Both the position numbers and the translations under genes were made by a program. The notes below the pieces were generated by a model. That model did not search any database and was not told the origin of the DNA. It saw nothing but the letters and a program-made list of their open reading frames with translations. A stretch of DNA of 64,000 nt from Agapetus fuscipes (taxonomy: Eukaryota > Arthropoda > Insecta > Trichoptera > Glossosomatidae), in contig OX637333.1 of the NCBI GenBank assembly GCA_951799405.1, positions 29,470,785 to 29,534,784 of the forward strand, read 5' to 3'. Of this stretch, positions 21,065-30,651 are shown piece by piece (the first letter of the stretch is position 1; each line of letters opens with the position of its first letter).

Positions 21065-21397
21065 ATGAGTAAATTTAACAGTGTTACGTTATTACTCTTT
21101 ATAATTTACTTACAAGAAATATTAGGAAACACACATAATTCAAGATTCAGAGCGACAACAGCCCCGATGCCAGATTTCCGGGACTTTGACATACGAGACA
21201 TGATGCTAAGAGACGCCAAATCCAGGATACCGATGGTGTTTGATCCCGAGGAAGGTTTGCGGATGAGAGACAGGTTCCAGAAGAAGTACGGAGAGAAGGG
21301 AAAGCATTTGATAGCAATGCTGGGATCTGGGAACAAGGACGGGAAACTAAAGTACTTGGAGAGCATTGTGGATCTTCCATTCTGCATTTGGATTTGA
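21065..21397 (+). CDS. Small secreted protein, FDP-motif family member 3 (110 aa)
   Basis: Open from ATG at 21065 to TGA at 21395-21397. Residues 1-21 look like a signal peptide (MSKFNSVTLLLFIIYLQEIL). The mature chain has FRDFDIRDMMLRDAKSR, MVFDPEEGLRMRDRFQKKYG and EKGKHLIAMLGSG, then LKYLESIV. Spacing from FDP to the last glycine is the same as in the genes at 1017 and 5245, and LKY also matches the 1017 gene. Unlike its relatives, no first-exon split of the signal peptide is needed. The end is uncertain: a donor-like AAAAAG|GTAATT lies 5 bp past the stop, GTGGAT at 21368 is a weak alternative donor, and an acceptor TTTCAG at 21811-21816 opens a short exon downstream. Function unknown. Confidence 0.75.
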   Translation: MSKFNSVTLLLFIIYLQEILGNTHNSRFRATTAPMPDFRDFDIRDMMLRDAKSRIPMVFDPEEGLRMRDRFQKKYGEKGKHLIAMLGSGNKDGKLKYLESIVDLPFCIWI

Positions 21398-21428
21398 AAA
21401 AGGTAATTATTTTGCAAAGTTACTTTTC

Positions 21429-21685
21429 AATCTAATCTAAGTTGCAAAGATATGTTACATTGGAGATTCACATTACACGCATTTTCACAACCAGACACGT
21501 ACAAGTTCGCGCTTGCACATGCCGCATGTGAACCTACAACATAAAAACCAAATCTCAAATGGACATACACCCTGCAACTCTTGCCGTCCTTCCCTGAAAC
21601 AGAGTGAGATTGGCAAAGTGAACCATTTTTATAGTATGGGTGGTCAGCCGCATACCAACCTATAAGTCAAGGAACAACCCTGAAA
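21429..21685 (-). repeat. R240 full length
   Basis: Reverse R240, CTAATCTAAGTTGCAAAG to CCAACCTATAAGTCAAGGAA. Sits between the secreted gene and a candidate extra exon at 21817. Confidence 0.85.
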
Positions 21686-21816
21686 TCAGGGTAAAAATTA
21701 AAGTGAACTGAGTTTTTGCAGCATGGGGGGTCCGCGTCATACCAATCTATTAGTGAAGGAACCCAATTCTTGTAAGAGCTTGAAGAGTAAAAAATATGTG
21801 TATTTTAAAATTTCAG

Positions 21817-21953
21817 ATCAAGGCACCTCCACCGTTGAAATCAAGACCTACGTAGGGGCAGCAAAGCTTGATCAGTATGACGTTTATCAAAATTTCACCA
21901 ATATATATTATACGTATATTAAATATGACTCTTTAATGTTACTGTGTCTTTAA
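21817..21953 (+). other. Candidate extra 3' exon of the secreted cluster
   Basis: Follows a good acceptor (AAAATTTCAG). Read in one phase it gives IKAPPPLKSRPT and a stop; in another it stays open to 21953 with VGAAKLDQYDVYQ, which loosely resembles GGPELYQYKTYS of the 14130 gene. Which phase, if any, is used is unclear. Confidence 0.3.
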
Positions 21954-22019
21954 AACATAGATTATGTATTATAGATAAAACTAATATGCCATTTTCTTGA
22001 TCATCGTTGTATTCTGATT

Positions 22020-22302
22020 TGGGTCCGTCCATATATTACGTCATTCGAATTAAGGGGGGTAGTCTGGTCTGCGGATGATGGCAAATGTTGTACGAGTACC
22101 AAAAGTGACGTCGTTTTTGTAAATACCAATTTCTACAAAATATACAAGATATTATGTAAGTAATATAACATTATTAATTATAAAGCTCATCCATTATTAC
22201 AGCAAGAGGGGGGGGGGTCATTAGATAATGACTATTGGATGACTGTAAGGGGGGGGGTTGAAAATTGGCAAAAATCGATGACGTAATTTATGGACGGCCC
22301 CT
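22020..22302. mobile_element. MITE-E copy 1
   Basis: Inverted ends GGGTCCGTCCATATATTACG and ATGACGTAATTTATGGACGG. Interior CTGCGGATGATGGCAAATG and poly-G runs match the copies at 25314 and 37275, in opposite orientation. Confidence 0.8.
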
Positions 22303-22486
22303 TTGGCTGTTTTCTATTGATGATAATTTTTCGATGTATTGTAATTTTTTAATTGAAATTTCATGAAGGCATTGAATACAGAAATCATATAAGAAATGAA
22401 ACATTTTTTTTTCATTTTAGATTTTATTAAGAACTTATAAATTGAACTTATTTTATTTCTTATAATACAAATCAAACTTTTTAAGG

Positions 22487-22942
22487 TTTAGTCAAACAGG
22501 TAGCGTATTTAACGTGCGTCAAGGCATTAAAGCGTCCCGGTTTATAGCGCTGCGTTGTTATGTACTGAACATGTCTACACCTGCCAAACAGAGGAAGCAC
22601 GCTACCAGTACGCGACAATCCATCGCTGAGTCCGGACGTCGCATTGTATTTAGTTACAAAATTTTCTTTGACGCCAAATGATACTGAATGAATGGTTGAA
22701 TGCATTTGAAAATACCAGTCCTTGTATACAAGAAACAGTGCTTATAGAAATGTCCCCACAAAGACAGGATTTACCTAGATAATGCGTAAAGCGGCAACAA
22801 CTCATCTTCATCTGAGTCGCTGGACATCGGGACCAGTGACATAGACTGAATATGGTCAGAGCCGTTCAAACACAAAGTATGCCACATTACGGCGTTTAAA
22901 CGTTGAGGCCTTGACGCACGTTTAAAATGTTCCTGTTTGACG
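22487..22942. mobile_element. MITE with GTCAAACAGG inverted ends
   Basis: AGTCAAACAGGTAGCG, then AACGTGCGTCAAGGC on the left return inverted as GCCTTGACGCACGTT and TTCCTGTTTGAC on the right (about 22911-22940). About 455 bp, no coding capacity, seen once in the window. Confidence 0.65.
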
Positions 22943-23054
22943 AAGCCTTGAATTATGGAACTGTGCCTTCTTCAGTCTTCAAAAAAGAAAAAGAAGTAAA
23001 GTTTGTAATCTGGACGTTCAAATCTTTGACGTGTATTCAAAAGGTATAAGGTTT

Positions 23055-23360
23055 AATGGACTTGGTACAAATTCCAAAGACAACAAAATTGTCACACTGC
23101 CCAGTCGATAAAAAAAAGGCAGTGAAATATTTTTTATTATTGCCAGCAGAGAAAACTAAATATTTATTGAGTACTGCATGTAGTTATTTCAAAGAATGAT
23201 CAATCGTCCTAATAGAATCACTCTTAAAGTAAAATTATATACCAGTATGGACTCCGCAAAAATACCATAGACCGCAAAATTGTGATGTCACACATCTGGG
23301 TTGCTAGGGAAAAGGCAAAAAAGAATTTGTTATTGATTGCTAAGGACCCTAGTCGCATAG
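23055..23360 (+). repeat. Two MITE-K-like copies
   Basis: ATTCCAAAGACAACAAAATT (about 23070) and ACCATAGACCGCAAAATTG (about 23263), each followed by the degenerate GGGTTGCTAGGG/ATTTTTTATTATTG segment. Confidence 0.55.
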
Positions 23361-23469
23361 ATGATGTTTGTCGATTTGTGTCATGTCATTGAAGTATAAA
23401 CTTTATTGAATGTCAAACCTCCAGTGAATTTAAGTGTTTAATTACTTGACACTAAAGAATGTTTATGCC

Positions 23470-23722
23470 ACCTGAAAGGTTTAACTGAATAAGTGCTGAT
23501 TCACCGATTTTAGAAATCGTGGATTAAATATTTTATTGGGTGCAATTTCTCATAGTAAGTGAACTAATTACAAGGAAATGCTCATAAAAGAACTTCTAAA
23601 CTTCAAGATTTTCACACTTTTTTTGTGTTTTGTCTCGTAGAAAATAGGAAAAAGGTGCATTTATCTGAGAAACCCATGCTAGCTTAGAATGTCACTTATT
23701 CAGTTTTACCTTTAAGATATTG
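23470..23722. mobile_element. MITE-D copy 4, abutting LSm6
   Basis: GAAAGGTTTAACTGAATAAG on the left, CTTATTCAGTTTTACC on the right. It begins 20 bp after the LSm6 stop codon and carries, on the LSm6 strand, an AATAAA at 23532-23537. Confidence 0.85.
23532..23537 (-). promoter_or_regulatory. Likely LSm6 poly(A) signal inside MITE-D
   Basis: AATAAA on the - strand, 205 nt after the LSm6 stop. I found no earlier AATAAA between the stop and this site. It comes from the CCCAATAAAA string common to MITE-D copies. Confidence 0.55.
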
Positions 23723-23741
23723 ATATGTTAATATAAACTGC

Positions 23742-24075
23742 CTAAATTCTTCTTTTTTGAGTGCTAATGTATAGAACATTATTTCCTCTGATGAAAGCAT
23801 CGCCATATTTGTTTTTCAGTTGGCCATTCACGTACTCTTCCGTCTGTTCCAGCGCAATGTTCATGTAGCCGTCCAAACACGCCAAAACACCTAAAAATAC
23901 ATTAAATAATTACATTTAAGCATTTGAGGTTAGATGAGTGAATTTTTAGAGTAAAAATATTGATAAATCGTGTGAGAATTTGACCTCGGTAGTCCACGCC
24001 ACTGTTTAGTTTGACCACGACTGGTCTGCCATGAATTTGCTGAATAAAAGTCGACAAAGCTTCCTTTCGGCTCAT
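23742..24075 (-). CDS. LSM6: U6 snRNA-associated Sm-like protein LSm6
   Basis: Two exons: 23985-24075 and 23742-23890 (- strand). The donor is CGAG|GTCAAA, the acceptor TTTTTAG|GTG, phase 1; total 240 nt, 79 aa. The protein opens MSRKEALSTFIQQIHGRPVV, then VKLNSGVDYRGVLACLDGYM (Sm1 motif) and NIALEQTEEYVNG, and closes KYGDAFIRGNNVLYIST plus QKRRI (Sm2 motif). This is the whole Sm fold at the normal LSm6 length. In other eukaryotes LSm6 is part of the LSm1-7 ring (mRNA decay, cytoplasm) and the LSm2-8 ring (U6 snRNA, nucleus). The 94-nt intron is short. Its 3' UTR runs at once into MITE-D, which holds the first AATAAA. GATAD1 lies 0.8 kb upstream on the same strand. Confidence 0.97.
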
Positions 24076-24509
24076 CTTGGGATAACCTCAAAATTACAAA
24101 AAAACCGGCAAATATAAAATCACTGTTATTACTGCGTGAATTTGTGTTTTCACTTTAAAATAGTGATTTTTGGATATTTTATATTTCTATTTTTGAATAT
24201 ACAAGTATGGGTTTATTTTCAATATTGGAACGAAATGTCAATGGACAGAATCAAACGTCAACGAACGAATTAGAATTTTTCTTCTTCTTTGGTGTTTTCT
24301 CAAGGCTGTTAGGTTAAGTACTGATAGGCTTAAAAATAATGTATGTATGTACCTAAATGAAGAAAATTAAACAACCCCTTCATGTTTTTACAAGGGAAAA
24401 AGTTAAAAAAAAAAAAAAAGTGGACATAGCGCAAATTTAAACGGGCGGGCAGACTTGTATGAGACTACGGTCCTTACCAACCACCATCAAAATATTGTTT
24501 GCCTAATTT

Positions 24510-24605
24510 TTTTTATTTCCTAACTGAACAAAATTGCCATCTTATATGGCCGGTTGGCTAGGGAAAAGGCACAAATATTTTATTAAAGGTTGCAAAGGAC
24601 TTGAA
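24510..24605 (+). repeat. MITE-K fragment
   Basis: ACTGAACAAAATTGCCATCT, GGCCGGTTGGCTAGGG and a following ATTTTATTAAAGG, all MITE-K features. The rest of 24076-24510 holds the LSm6 promoter and nothing else I can name. Confidence 0.55.
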
Positions 24606-24808
24606 TCACATCGAGGTGTGAAGACAAAAATTATACATCCAATTTATGGCGAGACAATGGATTATGTTGAAATGGTACATCCATGTATATAAATTTAACT
24701 GTTTATCCACCATCTGAAATCATTGACATATGAAGTACCTTATATGCCTGAAATAGACAAATCTAAAATGGAAAAATAAAACAATACACTGCAAAAAATG
24801 GAATCATC

Positions 24809-24814
24809 TTTATT
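24809..24814 (-). promoter_or_regulatory. GATAD1 poly(A) signal
   Basis: AATAAA on the - strand, 83 nt beyond the GATAD1 stop codon. Confidence 0.7.
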
Positions 24815-24896
24815 TACATACACACTAAATGGAAGTTACAAAAACCTTTACAAATATGGCATTAAATTAGATTTAAACAGCAGCTAAGCCCTGGCA

Positions 24897-27236
24897 TCAT
24901 CTCTCCTTGGGCTCCAGCGCTGCCCAGATGAAGCCGTTCCTGGCCTTGGAGACACAATCCAGCTCCACAGGGGGGTACGGAGTGGTGGAGCTCTTGTAGT
25001 ACTCCGAAGGTGCGTGCATTATGAACTCCATGCAGTCCAGCTTCCTGGGGAGGTCTTCCTCGGGACCTGGAATCAATGAACATGATCGGAAATACGCTTT
25101 TTAAAAACATAGTTTTCGAACCCTTGCTCTCGGCATGGAATGCAAGCATTCACCAATTGAGCTATCAACCAGACTTTTATGAGCTTGGTCATCGCTATGA
25201 AGCGCCAATTCTCAAGCAAGACCGAGTTGCTGTAAGACTGGATGAACCTTTGGTGACCGGTATTTGGTAAAGGTTTATGAATTTTTCAACCCAGCAAAGA
25301 GCATATTTGGAAAGGGACCGTCCATAAATTACGTCATCGATTTTGGCCGATTTTCGACCCCCACCCCTTACAATCATCCTATATAGTCATTATCTAATGA
25401 CCCCCTCCCGCCTCTTGCTGTAATAATGGATGAGCTTAATAATTAATAATGTTATAACACTTACATAATATTTTGTATATTTTGTAGATATTGGTATTTA
25501 CAAGAACGACGTTACTTTTGGTACTCATACATCATTTGCCATCATCCGCAGACCAGACTCCCCCCCCCTTAATGCGAATGACGTAATATATGGTCAGCCC
25601 CAAATAAAAATGGTGTATTTTCTGTGCTCCGCCAGGATTCAAGCCCACAACCTTCCAATCTAAGTCCGAAGTGTTACTACTGGACTATGGACTGGTCAGT
25701 CAGAGAAACGCAATGCAAACGCAACTAAGCTACACAAATAGTGTAACTTCTTGCCTGCGTTTCCCCGAAGGGGTCGCATGTGGCGCTTCGGGACCTATTT
25801 ATTTTTACAGGTAAGGGGGCCGGCCTCACACCAACCACTGAGAGAGATGTGGGCTAAAATGCAATCCGGAGAAGGTGAAGAAAAAAAGGATTGCGAATGG
25901 TTCTCACCGATGATGTAAGTGGCGGGATCGAAGCACTGCTCCGGGGGAGGACTGGCCTTGGTGGGCAGCAGCCAGGTGATGATGGCGCTCTTCTCGCAGT
26001 ACTGGTCCGTCAGGAAGCCACGCAGCTGCGCGTAGTAGGTGCCTCCCTCCTCGTCCAGCAGGGACACTATGTCCCCCACCTGCATGTAGGAGCCCTGAAA
26101 CACAGTAATGGGTAATGAGATGTAGCGTAGACGGGGGCAACATTATAAATAGGATAACAAAGGAGAAGCCAAATTTTAACCAGAATTATGGTCGTTTGAC
26201 TTGTTTGACATACAATTGTATCTAATCTAAGTTGCAAAGATATGTTACATTGGAGATTCACATTACATGCATTCCCACAACCAACGTGGGGTGCCGTGGG
26301 TTGTATGAATTACAAAATTACAATAAATTTGAAAATCAATTACACTTCTTGAATATTAGATGGACTGTTATGAGCAAATTACATTATCCTCGACATCTCA
26401 TCGGGCGGCACTCTTTCTGCATTGCATCTAAATAAATCATCATGCAAAAAGGGTGCCGGTTCGTTTAATATCCGAAGAGTGAAATAAATTATAAACTTCA
26501 TTGCGATTTGTAAACCAACGAGTGGATGCTGCCAGGTAGATCCTAAATAAGAAAGAATTGTAACTTGTAACCATTGATCAATATAATAGACATAGATGGC
26601 TTACATCAGTTTTTTTCCATAGTAACAAACGTACCGGGAAACGGAATAATAGGTAAACAAAAAAATAAGAAAATATATTAACGTCTGACGTCAAAAAGAG
26701 ACATAAACATACCGGTTGCCTGGAAACTGATTATCACAAGACCTTGTTTGTATGAAGCGAACTCGTTTTTGGTACACAAAACGGCTCACATGTTCCTTCT
26801 ATATCTTTTATGTTAATCGATGCTTGTAACAATAACACATCAAAAAAAACTTCATTATTACCCTGAAGTATATGGAATCGCTGGCAACAATAGTCGCAGT
26901 GGCTGCCGGAGCCTTCAACGGAGTCCTCTTGAACAGCGCCCTGCGCCCCCTGCCCTTAGGGGGCCCCGGTTTGTTGACAGAAGCAGGAGTCTTGGCTTTA
27001 TACCGCGTAGATCTGGTGCTCTTTCTGGTCACTTTAGTGGAGCCAGGAGGCGCTGGCGTGCTCTCAGGGTCTGCCTTTACTTCCACATCTTTGTTTTCTT
27101 CAGCTTCCACTTTGGCTACAACTGGTTTTGGATTGTTTTCAGATATATAACAGTCATTGCAAATTTGCCCGCCTTCGATGGGACGCCATAACAAAGATTC
27201 GGTTGCGTTGCATTGCGAACAAACTGGCTTCGGCAT
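24897..27236 (-). CDS. GATAD1: GATA zinc finger domain-containing protein 1 (GATAD1)
   Basis: Three exons on the - strand: 26862-27236, 25908-26094 and 24897-25066 (375+187+170 nt, 243 aa). Junctions: TTCAGG|GTAATA to TTTCAG|GGC (phase 0), and TCG|GTGAGA to TTCCAG|GTCCCG (phase 1). Residues 6-29 are a GATA-like finger CSQCNATESLLW...ICNDC with C-x2-C-x16-C-x2-C. A low-complexity Pro/Thr/Lys linker with RKSTRSTRYKAKTP and the basic GPPKGRGRRALFKRTPLKAP follows. Then comes the conserved module SIYFRGSYMQVGDIVSL, YYAQLRGFLTDQYCEKSA and TWLLPT, and last IIGPEEDLPRKLDCMEFIMH, APSEYYKSSTTPYP. The length is near the vertebrate protein (about 269 aa). In vertebrates GATAD1 is a chromatin reader found with H3K4me3-binding KDM5/SIN3-type complexes. 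The ATG at 27234-27236 is the first in frame. Introns hold SINE-A, SINE-B, MITE-E, repeat F and an R240 piece. Confidence 0.94.
25118..25700 (-). mobile_element. SINE-B head plus SINE-A, split by MITE-E (GATAD1 intron 2)
   Basis: 25118-25172 is a reverse SINE-B head (CAAGCATTCACCAATTGAGC). It joins SINE-A 25173-25313, which resumes at 25602-25700 after MITE-E. The join is the same composite junction as at 4478 and 56291. Confidence 0.75.
25314..25601. mobile_element. MITE-E copy 2, inside SINE-A
   Basis: GGGACCGTCCATAAATTACG on the left and ATGACGTAATATATGGTCAG then CCCC on the right. SINE-A text TTTGGAAA stops at its left edge and AAATAAAAATGG resumes at the right. Confidence 0.85.
25705..25840 (-). 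repeat. SINE-B 3' part
   Basis: CAAACGCAACTAAGCTACAC, CCCCGAAGGGGTCGCATGTG and TTTACAGGTAAGGGGGCCGG are the SINE-B 3' half in reverse; the head is missing. GATAD1 intron 2. Confidence 0.8.
26221..26290 (-). repeat. R240 terminal fragment
   Basis: Only TCTAATCTAAGTTGCAAAG to CATTCCCACAACCA is left. GATAD1 intron 1. Confidence 0.7.
26565..26825. repeat. Repeat F copy 2 (GATAD1 intron 1)
   Basis: CGGTTGCCTGGAAACTGATT, GACGTCAAAAAGAGACATAA and CACAAAACGGCTCACATG match 17380-17660 in the same order. Confidence 0.6.
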
Positions 27237-27835
27237 GTTCAACTTATAATGATCCTATTGAGCACTTTCAACGTTAATTTTTGGTTGATTTCCAATTAGA
27301 TTTGTGTTTTCATTAACAATTTTGTAACAGTAAACAAAATAAGCATAACCTCTACAAACAATTCACTGTCAAACATTATCAGCGTAGGGGACTGTTGTAC
27401 CGACATTCGTTTTTTCACAAATACGGTGTGGCAGTGACATCTATGATTGTAAATACAACACAATATTTTTTTGAAACTTCGCTATTACGAAAACATTGTA
27501 TGAGATTGAAATAAAACCACAATTTATTTTTTTGTCATAAACTCATAAAAAATTCATTCACATAAGTTCTCATGAATTATGAAAATAACATTGTAGCGAA
27601 AGATACATTAATTTTTCATAAAATTTGAAAAATTAATGAAGTTGCAGTGACATCTATGTTTGAGTAGAAAAAACTTTGTTGGTAATTATCTGGGAAACAA
27701 ACCATTTTTATTGTTGCCACCCTTTTCATTTTTCCCAAGCATGGTAGGTATGTAATTAAAAAATAATTCCCAAAAGGTTTTTGTCTCTCATTTTCTAATA
27801 AAATTTTATAAACGGTAATGAAGTCCGCGCGCGAT
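27237..27835. other. GATAD1 upstream region
   Basis: AT-rich, no recognised repeat; should contain the GATAD1 promoter. A short phrase GCAGTGACATCTATG occurs twice (about 27430 and 27641). Confidence 0.4.
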
Positions 27836-27995
27836 TTTTATTAACAATATTATGACGTCACCCGGCCGGGTCGCTAGAAAAAAGTCATACAAATATTTTG
27901 TATTGGTTGCTAAAGATGGCAATTCTATATACGACTGACATTGGATTGCCGAGAAAACAATTCAGATTCATAAATGTTCCAACCTGATAAGCCCT
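27836..27995 (+). repeat. MITE-K copy
   Basis: GACGTCACCCGGCCGGGTCG, AAATATTTTGTATTGG and GTTCCAACCTGATAAG, close to the 5880 copy. Confidence 0.65.
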
Positions 27996-28134
27996 CCGTG
28001 TAAAAAAAAAAGTATAATATTGTTTCTGGATAGTAAAAACATTGGAAACAAAGTTAATAACGAATATCAGAGTCAATACGCAAACATTTAAAATTCACAT
28101 TTAATGCATACCCACACGCCATTGTCATATCGTG

Positions 28135-28245
28135 TGAGCTGAGAACCCTCCATATAAACTAAAGTGGTTTGCCTGTGAAAATAAATAGGTTCCACTCGTC
28201 ACATGAGAGCCCTTCGGGGAAAACGTGGAAAAGAGTTATAGTCTA
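28135..28245 (+). repeat. SINE-B 3' fragment
   Basis: CCTGTGAAAATAAATAGGTT then CACATGAGAGCCCTTCGGGG are the SINE-B 3' half; head absent. Confidence 0.65.
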
Positions 28246-28260
28246 AGAGCTAGACGTATG

Positions 28261-29984
28261 AAACCTTACCTCATCGACTACCAGGCAGGGACATGGTCAG
28301 GCTGGTAGTTTGCATCGAGTACATGATTTTTTCACAGATCTGCCGTTTCCTATCCTGGAGCGTTTTGGATGCGGCCTCTTCAAAGAGGCCCAAAAAATGG
28401 TGCAAACTACCTCATCGACTACCAGGCAGAGACTAGTAAAAACTAATGCTCCATATTAATTACCTGCTTTTTGCATAAAAAAAAATATTCCAAACCTGGA
28501 GCGTTTTGAATGCGGCCATTTTTTTGTAAATTATAAAAAACGATCTTTTGAAGTTAGTTGTATGAGCCATGGAAATAAAGTAAAAAAAAATTATATTACA
28601 TACATTACTTGTAATAAGAGGATAAACATACTACAAATTTGTATTTCCAACCCTTCTTGTTCAGGAGAAAAAGGGGTAAAATGTTATTTTTTACAATATA
28701 TTTTATAACTCAAAAACAAAATACAAAATATGATATTTTTGTACGTCAAATATAAGAACATAAATTTTAATACAATAATAATCTCCTACATATTCTTGCT
28801 ATCTGCTGTAGTTTCAGAGCATTTTCTAAAAAACTTTACGGCATTTCCCGTTTTTGGTTCAAAATTCGGTTTGAGCCCCTTAGTATTTTATTTTAAAAAA
28901 TTATAAAAAATACCATCACCTAGAAGATTAAATTTCCTTTAAAATTGTATGAATATTTACTCTTTTATTGTGAAAGGATTGTATGTTATAGCGGTTTAAC
29001 TTTTGTAACGTATTTTGATGGTTGTATATAAGTACCTACCTATCTAGCACGAGTATCTGCGTAATATTATGATGATTTCATATTATCATCATAATATCAC
29101 GCAAAATATGTTACCACAAGATTAACCGCTATTCTGTTCAAACCTTTCACGATAAAATAGTTTATATCCATACAGTTTTACAGGCAATTTAATCTTCTAG
29201 GGGATGGTATTTTTTTATATATTTTTACAATCAAACACTAAGGCCGTTTGTCCACCGCACGCCGTCACCGTCACGTCACCGGGAACGAGATTATTTCGGG
29301 CCGAGTTTAATTGATATGACGGCGATCGTTTGTCCACCGCGACCGATTTCGCTGGTTATAGGTTATGTATTGTATTGCCTACAACCTGGCAATACACAAA
29401 TACATTACATGTACCGCTACTTCGGCGCCGTCATCTCGTTCTCGGTGACGTGACGGTGACGGCGTGCGGTGGACAAACGGCCTAAGGCGTTCAAACCGGA
29501 TTTTGACCAAAAAACGGGAAACGCTGTAACGGTTTTTGGGAAAATATTTCACTTCAAACTTTATTTTCTCTGAAACTATAGCAGATAGCAAGAATATGTA
29601 AGAGATCATTATTGTATAAAAATTTATGTTTCTATATTTTACGTACAAAAATATCACAATTTCTATTTTGTTTTTGAGTTATAAAATATATTGTAAAAAA
29701 TAACATTTTACCCCTTTTTCTCCTGAACAAGAAGGGTTAGAAATACAAATTTGTAGTATGATTATCCTCTTATTACAAGTAATGTATGTAGTATAATATT
29801 TTTTTACTTTATCTCCATGGCTCATACAACTAACTTCAAAAGATCGTTTTTTATAATTTACAAAAAAATGGCCGCATTCAAAACGCTCCAGGTTTGGAAC
29901 ATTAATTTTTGTGCTAAAAGCAGGTAATTAATGTGGAGCATCACCTCTTACTAGTCTCTGCCTGGTAGAAATGAGGTAAGGTTT
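28261..29984. mobile_element. Large palindromic (foldback) element
   Basis: The left arm (about 28411-29070) and right arm (about 29093-29984) are inverted copies: for example TTTGTATTTCCAACCCTTCT against AGAAGGGTTAGAAATACAAA, and ATTACCTGCTTTTTGC against GCTAAAAGCAGGTAATTAAT. The outermost ACCTTACCTCAT/ATGAGGTAAGGT pair lies at 28264 and 29970. The tip near 29050-29100 is itself palindromic (ATGATGATTTCAT). The left end carries an extra partial copy of the terminus (28261-28410). The right arm contains a 241-bp MITE. No protein frame is seen. Confidence 0.8.
29239..29485. mobile_element. PIF/Harbinger-type MITE with TAA duplication
   Basis: The element 29242-29482 (241 bp) has ~40-bp inverted repeats starting GGCCGTTTGTCCACCGCACG. 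TAA flanks both sides (29239-29241, 29483-29485). The opposite palindrome arm shows the empty site (ACTAAGGGG in reverse near 28888). The 3-bp TAA duplication fits PIF/Harbinger. Confidence 0.8.
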
Positions 29985-30189
29985 CGTGCGGCCGGCTCTT
30001 ACACTAATACACAATAATATGTTGAAGATCAGTCACGTATGCGAAAGCATTAATTACAAAGCACAGTAAACGACAGTCTTGTACCAATATTTAGAACTGA
30101 AATAAGAGTATTGTGTGAGCTGTTAAAAAAAGTTACTTCGTTGATAAAAAAAAAATGTATTTCTCCAACCTTCTAATAGACGTTGTCCT

Positions 30190-30650
30190 ATTTTCCACTA
30201 TTTTTGGAGTGGAATGAAAGCTGAATGAAAGAAGTATGTAAGGATAGAAAGAAATGGCGGTTGATCTGTAATGTTGGCGGCTAGGGTTTATTAAAGTGAA
30301 ATTGGTGTTATGATTTAGTTTTTTTTAGTGTCCATGTTTATATTATTGTTTATTGATTTAAAAAATGTAATTTGTGATGTTTGTTCCTTGACTTATAGGT
30401 TGGTATGCGGCTGACCACCCATACTGTAAAAATTGGTTCACTTTGCCAATGTCACCCCTGTTTCAGGGAAGGACGGCAAGAGTTGCAGAGCTTATGTTCA
30501 TTTGAGATTGGGTTTTTATATTGTAGGTCCACATGCGGCATGTGTTAGCGCGAAATTATACATGTCTGCTTGTGGGAATGCATTTAATATAAATCTTAAA
30601 TGATGTATATCTTTGCAGCTTAGATTAGATTATATTAGATTGGAGTGGCG
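30190..30650 (+). mobile_element. LINE-1 3' end with R240 tail
   Basis: GAAAGAAGTATGTAAGGATA then GAAATGGCGGTTGATCTG encode the LINE C-terminus (EVCKDRKKWRLICNVGG-like). The 3' UTR runs into R240 at 30390 (TTCCTTGACTTATAGGTTGG) and ends at TTAGATTAGATTATATTAG. Confidence 0.8.
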
Positions 30651-30651
30651 T

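Noticed and set aside
24862..25149. 95-codon - strand open frame over GATAD1 exon 3
   Set aside because: Wrong frame of the exon; the correct frame gives GPEEDLPRK and matches GATAD1.
26820..27191. + strand open frames opposite GATAD1 exon 1
   Set aside because: Antisense shadows; the - strand carries the Cys-x2-Cys finger and the conserved module.
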